From assembly GCA_900074725.1 (NCBI GenBank), contig LT598461.1:124001-188000 (forward strand): a stretch of 64,000 nt of DNA, written 5' to 3'. The notes beneath the pieces were generated by a model. It saw only the letters and a program-made list of their open reading frames with translations, made no database searches and had not been told where the DNA came from. Both the position numbers and the translations under genes were made by a program. This document shows, piece by piece, positions 35,801 to 44,816 of the stretch (within the stretch, counting starts at the first letter, position 1; every line of letters begins with the position of its first letter). This DNA is from Lachancea dasiensis. Lineage: Eukaryota > Ascomycota > Saccharomycetes > Saccharomycetales > Saccharomycetaceae.

Positions 35801-36768
35801 TTGCCGGACATCTTGGGAGTACCTGTACTTTTTGGCAAAAAAGCGAAGAATAAGAGATGGCGCGTCGTCAGTACAATGTGGCCCTGAATGAGGAGGTCTT
35901 TGAGTAGCCAACACGAATATTTTGTCACAAACTGATCCTCATCTTCACTTAAGTTGAACTTCGAAAGCAGTTTCTTGTAGATCTTAGAACGACGACTTCT
36001 GGAGCTGGATGAGGAAAGGGAATTGGCATCATTATTAGATACCACGGACAACTCGAAAAGGGAGTCTTTCTTTGAGAAATGCGTTACAGTATTCGCCAAA
36101 GAGTCAAGGTCGCTTGAGCTGCGCAAGCTATCCGAAGTATGGTCGGCTTCGTCAGCTGCTTGTAGGGCCAGTAATGGGGATCCAGGAACCGACTCTCCTT
36201 TTCCGTCCTGCGGCTTTTTGCGCGAGTTGTTGTCCAGGAAGACACTATAATTATCCCTTTCTTCTTGTTCGTCCTCTCCTTCTTCTTCTTCTTCTTCTTC
36301 TTCTCCTCCTCCTCCTTCTACATCATCATCGTCTTCTAACTCTTCTACTTCTTCTTCATCATCGTCTTCTAGTTCTTCTTCCTCATCATCCTCTTTCCCT
36401 TCTTCCTCTTCCCCTGTCTGATGAGCTTGTTCCAAGTCACCCATTCCAGCATACACGCTCGCAGTTGTAAGCAACCCTACAATGCTCTTAGCCATCCCAC
36501 ACGGCCTTGCCAAATCATGGTCGTGCTCCTTGCTCACATGGGAATTCGACGTCTCTGATTCCTGGCTATCGCTTACCGCCGAATTGGAGGTCCTCACGCT
36601 GAGACTTCGATTTCTCAAATGAACAAGGCCAGCGCTCGAACGGTACAGTTTCCCAACGGGAGACAGAGACCTGATCCATCGCCGTTGCTGCGGTCTCTGT
36701 TCACTCTCCGGCGCCGCTGAGCTTGCACCATTGTAAACACGTACGTCCGGTTGGTCTTTTCTGGCCAT
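32884..36768 (-). CDS. ATG26: UDP-glucose:sterol glucosyltransferase Atg26
   Basis: A 1294-residue enzyme that glucosylates ergosterol on membranes. Domains in order: a basic N-terminus, an acidic run of E and D (about 118-172), a GRAM domain (about 265-320), a PH domain (about 325-425; [19 protein letters not shown]), a second GRAM domain (about 700-780; [14 protein letters not shown]), and a GT-B glycosyltransferase from about 860 ([20 protein letters not shown]). The GT domain includes the nucleotide-sugar segment [22 protein letters not shown] near 1190. S. cerevisiae Atg26 has 1198 residues; the extra length is mostly the acidic run. Position agrees with YLR189C beside MDL1. The ATG at 36768 opens the frame. 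Confidence 0.96.
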   Translation of the reverse strand: [1294 protein letters not shown]

Positions 36769-37418
36769 TTGATACTTTCAAGACCCTTGAAGGAGACATG
36801 TACTGGCCTTGGTAGTTTGTGTCTTAAACAGAACTATCCTGATTCTGCTAAGGGCCCCCCACAAACCTATACAAATCCCATCTCAAAACTCCATGTTTCT
36901 CGTGTGTAGTGACCATTATGGTATAAACATGTGAAGTCATGTTTCGTAGTCCGATGGTAGACGTCGGTTGGTAGCTCTATCGAGAGGAGTGTGCCAAGTC
37001 TGTCCATCTTCTGAGTATCTCTTGCGGAGTTTTGAATTAACATTCTGTGTTTCTTTGAAAGCTTTTAGCACTTGGAGCTCTTGACACTGAGTGACAGAAT
37101 GGCACTTCCTAAACGCATGAATATATTATCAATTTGAAAGGTGCAGTCTGATACTTGGCTGCTTGCGAGCCTGGTTTCCTGGCTGTGGTCGATCTTGTAG
37201 GATTTGCGAAAGAAATGTAAATAAAATTAAAAAGTATATCATTGTATACGCGGATATTAAGAGTGCAGCCTTAGTATCAGTAAGCGTGGGGGAAACAATA
37301 GACAGACCTCACTCTCCTCCTGGGTACTAGCCTCAGTACCTTCGAGAAGTTTTCAAATACCATCTCTCGAGGTTCAGCGTAAGACTGGGCTGGGTATCTA
37401 GCGAAAAAAGGTGGAATT
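36769..37418. other. Intergenic between ATG26 start and ISC1 end
   Basis: These 650 bases hold no supported reading frame or RNA gene. S. cerevisiae has MMR1 next to ATG26; no trace of it is visible here. This is also where synteny switches to YER019W. Confidence 0.45.
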
Positions 37419-38744
37419 TCAGATCTTGTTATCTAGCAACCGATAGCCGTGTAACTTGGCGTCCTTCACCTCTCGAGAAACCTCCTCCAGCGCGCGGAGT
37501 TCGCTCCTGCCAAATAAAAATGAAATTAATCCGTCGATGAGGCCAGTCACAGTAATGACCGTCAAAAAAAATACCCAAAAGACCGAAGACCAGCCGGCCC
37601 GGTTGGCGGTGAATGTGATCGCAACATGAACGACGACAATACAGACAACAGTTAGCCAAAAATGCGTTCCCCTCCACGCTCTTTGCCACTTCGCCACCTT
37701 TTCATAATTTTCCAAAACGCTTAGCATCTCATCATAGTTTTGTAATCGCTCTGAAATCATGCCTCGGTCGGTTTCCTCCTCTGTTACCAATCCTGGCTCT
37801 CTGTCACGCAATCGAAGCGTGCAATTATATGCAAAATGATCGGAAAAGCTTCCTATTTCTGGAATCCTTTCCGTGAACTTCAAACTTGCGAAAACCGTTT
37901 GTAGCCTGCTGGCGTCGATTAATGCATAGTCAAGTCTACAGGCTTCGCCTGGCTCGCGCATCGAACGCCAGGTGTTTAGAATCGAATCACAAGTAGTTCC
38001 ACCGTACTCAATCTGCTGGAGCGGATCCATTCTAGCAATTTGACTCAGGTCTTGCTCCCCGTGCAACTGCTCCCAGGAGTCCATAAAGCCCGTTTCTCTG
38101 GTTAGGAATTTGTGCGGCAAAGTCCCCGGTTTTGAGTTCAAGTCACCAACAATGACCACTGCGTATCCAGCCAGTTTATATAAATTGGCCAATTTACTAA
38201 GGTCCCAAGCTTGACACGAACGGTGACAGTAATAAGCCGCGTCTCCCGAGGCAGCGTACGGCGCATGCATGTGGCTATTCAAGATGGCCAGGGGATATCC
38301 GTTTTTCGTTACTGGCCTCAGAAGTGTCACCGCCACTGACTTTCCCACGTACCAGTCACCTCTGAAAAATGCACTTGGGCGTCCATTGATTGGGAATCGG
38401 TACAGAAAGGTAGATTCGATAGGAATTTTGGACAAAATCGCCAAACCGGGGCCGGCCAAGATACCAGAATAATATAAGCGCCGGTATGGGTATCGATGCT
38501 GGCACTTTTGCTCGATGTAATCCCAATCAGATTTACACCAAATCTCTTGTAATGCCACCACATCGTATTCTGAAGACCCAGAGTGTTTCTCGGAAAGCCC
38601 ATGAATAGGTAAAGCAGTAGATTGTCCTCCTAGTTTCTCAGCAATAGCTCTCAGACGCTGTTTCCGGAACTTGGAAACGTACTTTAGTCCCCAGGTATTG
38701 AATGTCAAAAATCGTATCTCTGGATTTCCATCGTTTGCGCTCAT
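37419..38744 (-). CDS. ISC1: Inositol phosphosphingolipid phospholipase C (neutral sphingomyelinase family)
   Basis: A 441-residue enzyme that splits inositol phosphosphingolipids to ceramide in ER and mitochondrial membranes. The DNase I-like fold shows RFLTFNTWGLKYVSK at the N-terminus, DVVALQEIW with the Mg-binding glutamate, the P-loop-like GKSVAVTLL, ILNSHMHAPY, VIVGDLNSKPGTLP and the catalytic SDHFAY (about 315). Two C-terminal membrane helices (about 362-412) match the family anchor. S. cerevisiae Isc1 has 477 residues. It is divergent from SPC25, as YER019W/YER018C are. The ATG at 38744 is the first in frame. Confidence 0.95.
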   Translation of the reverse strand: MSANDGNPEIRFLTFNTWGLKYVSKFRKQRLRAIAEKLGGQSTALPIHGLSEKHSGSSEYDVVALQEIWCKSDWDYIEQKCQHRYPYRRLYYSGILAGPGLAILSKIPIESTFLYRFPINGRPSAFFRGDWYVGKSVAVTLLRPVTKNGYPLAILNSHMHAPYAASGDAAYYCHRSCQAWDLSKLANLYKLAGYAVVIVGDLNSKPGTLPHKFLTRETGFMDSWEQLHGEQDLSQIARMDPLQQIEYGGTTCDSILNTWRSMREPGEACRLDYALIDASRLQTVFASLKFTERIPEIGSFSDHFAYNCTLRLRDREPGLVTEEETDRGMISERLQNYDEMLSVLENYEKVAKWQRAWRGTHFWLTVVCIVVVHVAITFTANRAGWSSVFWVFFLTVITVTGLIDGLISFLFGRSELRALEEVSREVKDAKLHGYRLLDNKI

Positions 38745-38996
38745 CTTGATTGAGCTTCAAAATCCGTGGGTTACTAGACAACGAATCAAGGTATTAACCC
38801 AACGTCACTGGACTCTTTGATTCTAAGGTATTTCTAATTCTTTTTTCAGTTGAATCTATCTTCTTGATTCCTCTTCGAGCGGAGTAAACAATGTTTGTTT
38901 TATTGTGCCATGTAATATTTAAACGCCAGTACACTAGATAACCAGTATAAGCAGATATATTGCGGTAACACACAGATAGAGTTGAACTGGCAAAGG

Positions 38997-39747
38997 ATGA
39001 ATATTGACCAGTTTGTAGAGCTACAGCATGAGATGGATGGATTTCAGCAGAAACTTCGCCGCGCACTAGATAACCACAAGGTGAACTTGATTAAGATCGT
39101 GGACGGATATAAACAAGACGTGAATAGATTAGAATTGAGGCAACAAGAATCGAAGAAGAGATCTGAAAGTCTCAAGAATGAAGAGAAAGCGTTGAGAGAA
39201 GGTATGTGAACTACTGAGTCTTTTTCCCTGAAGGATAACTTAACTAACTAGCTCGAACGCAGAGATTGAAACTTCTGAACGACAGAAAGACGAAAATGCG
39301 GCGCAAATGGAAATTTACAGACTACGCAAACAGCAACTGGAGACTGAGAAGGATGCTTTGACGCGGGATTCGAATGAATTGCGCGATTTACTCTCCCAGA
39401 AACAGGAAGAAGTGCGTCAGCAACGGCAACTAGTGCAAAACCAACAGCACAAAGACCTAGCAGAAGTGCAGGCCTATAGTCGAATATTAGGGCTTGAGAT
39501 TGAGGCTCCTCGTCCTGATAGTCTTCGATTTGTATTCATTCGAGTCTTGGAATCCGATCCTACTCAATCATGTGAGATCACAATAGACTTATCGAAAGAT
39601 GAATACTGCGTCGAAGGTTCAAACCCATCGCTCCACGTGGAAGTATGCCAGAAACTCGAAACTCAGCTGAATGCCCACAATGATTTGGCACAATTTCTCA
39701 AGGCCAGTAGAGCTGCTTTGGCCACATCCCTCATGTCCTCGTCGTGA
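38997..39747 (+). CDS. SPC25: Kinetochore protein Spc25 of the Ndc80 complex, spliced: join 38997-39201, 39263-39747
   Basis: Joining the exons across a 61-base intron gives 229 residues, close to S. cerevisiae Spc25 (221). A long coiled coil (about 10-135, rich in Q, E, K and L) is followed by a small globular RWD-like domain (SRILGLEIEAPRPDSLRFVF, then the ITIDLSKDEYCVEGSNPSL strands). In the Ndc80 complex this end binds Spc24 and the inner kinetochore. The splice splits a codon (G then AG) so that ALRE continues into IETSERQ. Without splicing the frame ends two codons after the donor. ATG 38997 is the first standard start. Head-to-head with ISC1 as in S. cerevisiae chromosome V. Confidence 0.9.
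39202..39262 (+). other. SPC25 intron (61 bp)
   Basis: The donor is GTATGT at 39202, the probable branch point AACTAAC at 39242-39248 (first base differs from TACTAAC), and the acceptor GCAG ends at 39262. Removal restores one continuous frame. As far as I recall, the S. cerevisiae gene has no intron. Confidence 0.88.
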
Positions 39748-39854
39748 GTGATGAGGTGTCTTTAAAACGTCTTGGCATAGTGGAAACCAAGTGAAATAAT
39801 GCTTGATGGGGTCGACATAAGCGGCTAGACTAAACAGCTAGGACCTAACTCAAG

Positions 39855-40919
39855 ATGCGATTGATTATCATATTAGCTTCTTTTCTTGCAGTTGGGAACC
39901 CTGTCCGTGGCTCAATTGGGGACCGGCTGGACGAGTTTCAGGAATGCAAAGATGACTGCCAGGGAAGTCTGGGTTGCAACGGCTTGGTAGACGAAACGGT
40001 CGCCAAATTGGGATCAAAGGAGGATATCTATTTTTCAAGAGCTCCATCATTGCTAAGCAACTTCGCCTTTTGGGATTGCGAATCCAACTGCGACTATCAA
40101 TGTCAACAGATAATCACCCAAATGCGCATTTTCGAAGGCGATGACATCGTGCAATTCCATGGGAAATGGCCCTTCAAGCGCTTTCTTGGAGTACAAGAGT
40201 TTTTCTCTACGATATTCAGCATGGCCAACTTCATTCCTCATTATCGCGGATACCAGTTGGTTTACCAGGAGTTGAAGAGTCTGCCACCGCACAAAAAAGC
40301 ACATTCTTTGTTACACAATTACATCTACGTTGCAATCATGGGCATGCTGGCATGGGTTTCGAGCACCGTATTCCATTTCCGCGACTTGGAATTTACCGAA
40401 AAATTAGACTATTTCTTTGCTGGAGCTACCGTTTTGAGCGGATTTCACGCAATTCTGATACGGCTAGCCCGCTTTGACAATCATAAGGGCCTTCGAAAAC
40501 TTGTCTCTGGCATCGTGGCACTCATCTTTACTGCTCACGTCGTGCGGCAATACCTTGACTGGTCATATACCTATAACATGCGCTTCAATGTCGCCTTTGG
40601 GGTCCTGCAATACATTTTACTACTGACCCTATCAGTTCAAAACTACAACAATTTGAAAAGTGGTAAACTGCCGCGCAAGGCTCAGTATCTCTCTCGGAAC
40701 ACCATGATCTATCATTTGTGTGTCGTTCCTGCAGCTCTGGTGATTGGAACATCATTGTCCATGTCCTGTGAACTGTTCGATTTTTTCAGCTACCGCTGGC
40801 AAATTGACTCTCATGCGATTTGGCACGCGTGCACGGTGTTGCCATCTTGGAAACTTTACGATTTCTTCATTCAAGACTTCCGTTACATGAATGCCTGTGA
40901 TGGGATTACGGTCGATTAG
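39855..40919 (+). CDS. PER1: GPI-phospholipase A2-type remodelling protein Per1 (PGAP3 family)
   Basis: A 354-residue ER membrane protein that removes the unsaturated sn-2 acyl chain of GPI anchors during lipid remodelling. A signal peptide (MRLIIILASFLAVGNPVRG) precedes a cysteine-rich lumenal part (CKDDCQGSLGC, WDCESNCDYQCQ). Seven or so membrane helices follow with the CREST-family residues: SSTVFHFRD, a conserved D in EKLDYFFAGA, and the late HAIWHACTVLPSW histidines. The length matches S. cerevisiae Per1 (357). PER1 and TAF2 are near neighbours on chromosome III there, as here. Confidence 0.95.
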   Translation: MRLIIILASFLAVGNPVRGSIGDRLDEFQECKDDCQGSLGCNGLVDETVAKLGSKEDIYFSRAPSLLSNFAFWDCESNCDYQCQQIITQMRIFEGDDIVQFHGKWPFKRFLGVQEFFSTIFSMANFIPHYRGYQLVYQELKSLPPHKKAHSLLHNYIYVAIMGMLAWVSSTVFHFRDLEFTEKLDYFFAGATVLSGFHAILIRLARFDNHKGLRKLVSGIVALIFTAHVVRQYLDWSYTYNMRFNVAFGVLQYILLLTLSVQNYNNLKSGKLPRKAQYLSRNTMIYHLCVVPAALVIGTSLSMSCELFDFFSYRWQIDSHAIWHACTVLPSWKLYDFFIQDFRYMNACDGITVD

Positions 40920-41340
40920 GGCGACTTACGAAATAAATCAGTTATACAAATTTTGTCAGGCGGCAGGGCCCCACAGGCGTTCAGGGCACCACAGGCGTTC
41001 AGGGCCCAGAGCAAGAGAAAAACAAGATTCCATATGCATTTTGAATGCCAATTATCGAGTGAAAATTAGCCTTGTTTTGTGAATCGAGCCTACGAGCAAT
41101 GGGGGGGCGCTATAGCCCTTTTTATGCGCACGTCTGGAGATGGCAGGCCTTGCTCACCTAAAGATTTATTACACACGTGTGGCGTGATAACATTTTATAG
41201 AAATCACAAGGGTTCCTAAGCCAGCTAGCCGTATTAGCACTTCTAACCACAGTGATGAGAATATTTGGTACTTAGCATAGGTGAATGTTAGTCCGAAGTA
41301 GCCAGATAGCAGATAACACTCGCTTCTGTAAGGTTAGCCG
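40920..41340. other. Intergenic between PER1 and BOR1
   Basis: This 421-base stretch contains an 18-bp tandem duplication (40967-41002), a run of seven G (41101-41107) and an overlapping ACACGTGTGGCG (41173-41184) that combines CACGTG with TGTGGCG. No gene is seen. The sulfur-type motifs here show that such sites are not restricted to sulfur genes in this window. Confidence 0.45.
40967..41002. repeat. Two-copy 18-bp tandem repeat
   Basis: GGCCCCACAGGCGTTCAG at 40967-40984 is followed directly by GGCACCACAGGCGTTCAG at 40985-41002, with one difference. It probably arose by slippage in the PER1 3' region. Confidence 0.85.
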
Positions 41341-42984
41341 ATGAGATTGATATCTACTTTGTCTAATAGTGAAGATACGAGCACCGCAGGCAAAGCTGAT
41401 CAAGATGTCGAAATTAGTGGAGGGCGGCGACGGAAAATGTTAACATCAATGCCGTTTCCATGTGCAGGAATCATGAAGGACTTTAGAGACCGCCTTCCAC
41501 TCTACTGGTTAGATTGGACTGACTCGTGGGACTACCGTGTCATTCCTAGCGTGGTAGAAACGTACTTCAACAATTTGCTACCCGCGATCGCTTTTGCTCA
41601 GGACATGTTTGATCGTACTAATAGATCTTACGGGGTCAACGAGGTACTTTTAGCTAGCGCGGTTGGTGGGGTAGTTTTTGGGGCTCTCTCCGGACAACCC
41701 CTTTGCATCGTCGGCGTCACAGGACCTATTTCGATTTTCAACTACACCATTTATGATATAATAAAACCTCTCAACACCGACTATTTCGGTTTCATGTTCT
41801 GGGTTTGCATTTGGTCGATGATTTTCCATTTTTTAATGGCTGCGCTCAATACAGTTTGTCTCTTGCAATATGTGACAACTTTTCCGTGCGATATTTTTGG
41901 ACTATTCATTAACGTTGTGTACGTACAAAAGGGCATTCAAATACTCACTCGACAGTTCCACGAAGACGGTGAACTGAAATTAAAAGAAGGATATGCTAGC
42001 ATTGTCGTAGCTCTGGTGATGACAATTTTTGGCTTGTCGGCCAAGCTAGTGGTCAGGACACCCTTTTTCAGTCACAAAATTCGCACCTTTATCGCAGATT
42101 ATTCAACTGCCCTCTCTGTGGTCTTTTGGTCGGCCTTCACGCATTTCGGAGGATATTTGGATGATATTGATCTCCAAAGGCTTCCGATCACAAAAGCTTT
42201 CCATCCAACTTCAGCGTTTAGGAACCGTGATACGTGGCTTGCGTATGCAGAAATTCCTACCAAAGACATATTCATTGCACTTCCGTTTGGGATAATATTG
42301 ACGATTTTGTTCTACTTCGATCACAATGTATCGTCTTTGATGGCACAGCGTGCTGAATACAAGCTTACTAAGCCTTCGACGTTCCACTTTGACTTTGCAT
42401 TATTGGGAGCCACCACGGGCGTAAGCGGCGTACTAGGGATTCCGGCACCAAACGGACTAATACCACAGGCTCCCTTGCACACCGAGACATTATTAGTTCG
42501 AGACAAGACGGGAGATGTAGTGCGTTGTGTAGAGCAGCGATTCACGAACACAGTACAGGGTTTGATGACTTTGGCCACTATGTCACGCCCATTGTTGGTG
42601 TGTCTAGGGCAGATACCGCAGGCTGTGCTGGCGGGTTTATTTTTCATTATGGGTCTCAATGGGCTCTTGAATAATGCAATTGTCGGAAGGATTTGTTTCT
42701 TAATCACAGATCCGTCGAAGCTTGATCCTGGTGAACCATTGAGCAGAGTTCCGTTGCGCAAGTTTTTGATTTTTCTCGCCCTTAGTCTAGCTGGGTTTGC
42801 CGCAGAATTTTCTATCACTAATACAGTGGGAGCAATAGGATTTCCTATTGTTCTATTACTCACAGTTATAGTTTCACTGTTTTTCCCAAAGTGGTTCACT
42901 CCAGATGAGCTATCAATTTTGGACGCCAACGTCGCGGAGGACTTTACATTGAAGAACCTTAAAACCGATGTTCTGCGGAAGTGA
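41341..42984 (+). CDS. BOR1: Boron efflux transporter Bor1 (SLC4-like anion exchanger)
   Basis: A 547-residue plasma-membrane protein with about 12-14 helices that exports borate. After a short N-terminus the family core starts at DFRDRLPLYWLDWTDSWDYRVIPS. Signatures include YFNNLLPAIAFAQDMFDRT, GQPLCIVGVTGPISIFNYT (substrate region), YFDHNVSSLMAQR and GVLGIPAPNGLIPQAPLHTE. The similarity to S. cerevisiae Bor1 (576 residues) is very high throughout; the N-terminus here is a little shorter. Synteny with MET2 and GOR1 agrees with YNL275W. The ATG is 41341. Confidence 0.97.
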   Translation: MRLISTLSNSEDTSTAGKADQDVEISGGRRRKMLTSMPFPCAGIMKDFRDRLPLYWLDWTDSWDYRVIPSVVETYFNNLLPAIAFAQDMFDRTNRSYGVNEVLLASAVGGVVFGALSGQPLCIVGVTGPISIFNYTIYDIIKPLNTDYFGFMFWVCIWSMIFHFLMAALNTVCLLQYVTTFPCDIFGLFINVVYVQKGIQILTRQFHEDGELKLKEGYASIVVALVMTIFGLSAKLVVRTPFFSHKIRTFIADYSTALSVVFWSAFTHFGGYLDDIDLQRLPITKAFHPTSAFRNRDTWLAYAEIPTKDIFIALPFGIILTILFYFDHNVSSLMAQRAEYKLTKPSTFHFDFALLGATTGVSGVLGIPAPNGLIPQAPLHTETLLVRDKTGDVVRCVEQRFTNTVQGLMTLATMSRPLLVCLGQIPQAVLAGLFFIMGLNGLLNNAIVGRICFLITDPSKLDPGEPLSRVPLRKFLIFLALSLAGFAAEFSITNTVGAIGFPIVLLLTVIVSLFFPKWFTPDELSILDANVAEDFTLKNLKTDVLRK

Positions 42985-43230
42985 ACTAATGGCAGCATGG
43001 TATGTATAATCATGTTGAATAGCCATAGTGACGGCAGCATATAGTGTCATAAGGCAATCGTTATCCATATATAGCGTCATAATTTGTTATCTTTTTTTCT
43101 TTCACTGACACCTGTCTTTCATGTTTTCGCGAAAAATTTGGGCAGGTTAATATCAAGAACATTCACAGCATCATCACTAGTACCAAAAACAAGTGGGAAT
43201 ACGTCTTACTTCTAGCCACATTGCTTTGAT

Positions 43231-43587
43231 ATGATCCCGCAGCCAGTAGATCCTGCTCTCCTTCGAGAACATGCTTTTCAAGATATTGGTGATTTAAATG
43301 TGGTTTTGGCCAAGGAAACATATACTGAGTTTGGTGGTTTCAAGTCGATTTTCAGGTATGGACTTGGTTACTTCAACTATGGATTTGGTCTGGAACGTCA
43401 GGTACACGAGCGTAGCATTCTGAGCATATTGAGATCGCACGTACTGGAAAACTACGTGGTGTACAGCTGTGTAGTGCTGGTTTTGGCATTGCTAACATAT
43501 ATCGCTCTCATGCAGGTTCAAGGGAGCATGGGCGCTAGCACTAAGGCTGATAAAGACGGGGACAATGTGTACTACGTCAAAGTATAA
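43231..43587 (+). CDS. Small single-pass membrane protein, possibly the YCR043C orthologue
   Basis: A 118-residue protein with an ATG at 43231. A hydrophilic N-terminal 75 residues (with FRYGLGYFNYGFGLERQVHE) precede one strong membrane helix at about 76-98 (YVVYSCVVLVLALLTYIALMQV) and a short charged tail. I do not recognise a domain. In S. cerevisiae, YCR043C (127 residues, a Golgi protein of unknown function) lies between PER1 and TAF2. This gene also lies between them, and size and topology fit. That link is positional inference, because I cannot recall the YCR043C sequence. Confidence 0.75.
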   Translation: MIPQPVDPALLREHAFQDIGDLNVVLAKETYTEFGGFKSIFRYGLGYFNYGFGLERQVHERSILSILRSHVLENYVVYSCVVLVLALLTYIALMQVQGSMGASTKADKDGDNVYYVKV

Positions 43588-43766
43588 GTACTGGGGGTTT
43601 GGATGCGGGCTTTGGAAATCTTTAAGGCGAAATATATACTGACCCGCAAAACCTATTTAATTATAGATTGTGTACTATCAAGAAGCGTGTAGTAATGACA
43701 TGCGCAGAATATGGACTTTAGGCGGCAGCTAATCCGCCGATCTAGGCTCTGTTGACACGTAATTAC

Positions 43767-44816
43767 TTAGGCAAGCGGTTTTTGTTCTTGAACCCAAATG
43801 TCCGACTTCATCTCGGGCACAATGGTCAAGACCTTCCCGGTTTTGATCACAGACTCAACGTTCTGCACAACAAACTCCTCCATTTTCTTGACGGTCTCGA
43901 CGGTGTGAGTGCCCATATGTGGAACGCTGCAAACATTGGGCAAATCCAACAACTCTTGTGGGACCTGAGGCTCGTTCTCGTAGACATCGAGTCCAGCGGA
44001 TCTCACCTTTCCGGATTTCAACGCCGCAATCAACGCGGGCTCATCAATGACCGCACCACGGGCTGTGTTGACGATGACAACACCGTCCTTCATCTTGTCG
44101 ATAGCCGCTGCGTCGATAATGTGTCTGGTCTTTGGGTTCAACGGAATATTGATCGAAACCACATCTGAAGTCTTCAGGAGTTCTTCGAAAGAAACATACT
44201 CGCAGCCGTTTTCAAGTTCTGGCGACAATCTGTTTCTGTTGTGGTAGATGAACTTCTTGAAGCCAAATGGCTTCAGTCTGTCAACGATAGCACGGCCAAT
44301 TCCACCGAGACCCAAGATTCCGACCGTCTTGCCCTCTGGGTCGTTACCAATGGGTGCGCCAGCGGCGGCCCCCGCAGAGGGCCATTTGTTCTCCAGCATG
44401 AGTCTGTGGCCGTATTCGAAGTTACGAAGCGCTCCCAGCAACAGAAACACATGTGTGTCGGCGGTGGCATTGTTGACCAGTTCAGGCACATTGGAAACCT
44501 GTATTTGCTTGTCAGCAAAATTAGAGACGTCAATCTGATCGTAACCGGCACCGTTGTGGCAGACGGCCTTCACACTTCCTGGCAAATTGGTTGCCAACTC
44601 TGCGTCGAAACGGCCGGTGTTCTTCACGCTGGCAAAAGTTCTAGCAACGATCTGAGTCTTGGAAACATCGCTCGATGGATCTTGGCATGCCTTGAGGAAT
44701 TCTGCTCTGGTGGTAGCGTCATCAATCGTGACTACTTGGGCGATTTGGCCCAGCTTTTCCCACGCTTGTTGAGCATATTTGATGGCTCCTAACCTAAGGA
44801 CGACTGGCTTAGACAT
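43767..44816 (-). CDS. GOR1: Glyoxylate reductase (D-2-hydroxyacid dehydrogenase)
   Basis: A 349-residue NAD(P)H-dependent reductase that turns glyoxylate into glycolate, in mitochondria in S. cerevisiae. The Rossmann loop is ILGLGGIG (G169-G174). The catalytic residues are R253 in NTARGAVIDE, a glutamate near 280 in LDVYENEP, and H300 in VPHMGTHT. CHNGAGYDQIDV and NATADTHVFLLLGALRNF match Gor1 closely. The length equals the S. cerevisiae protein (350). Synteny with BOR1 and TOF1 fits YNL274C. The ATG at 44816 opens the frame. Confidence 0.96.
   Translation of the reverse strand: MSKPVVLRLGAIKYAQQAWEKLGQIAQVVTIDDATTRAEFLKACQDPSSDVSKTQIVARTFASVKNTGRFDAELATNLPGSVKAVCHNGAGYDQIDVSNFADKQIQVSNVPELVNNATADTHVFLLLGALRNFEYGHRLMLENKWPSAGAAAGAPIGNDPEGKTVGILGLGGIGRAIVDRLKPFGFKKFIYHNRNRLSPELENGCEYVSFEELLKTSDVVSINIPLNPKTRHIIDAAAIDKMKDGVVIVNTARGAVIDEPALIAALKSGKVRSAGLDVYENEPQVPQELLDLPNVCSVPHMGTHTVETVKKMEEFVVQNVESVIKTGKVLTIVPEMKSDIWVQEQKPLA

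Noticed and set aside
42321-43040. 239-codon minus-strand frame over BOR1
   Set aside because: It is antisense to strongly conserved BOR1 codons and has no motif of its own.
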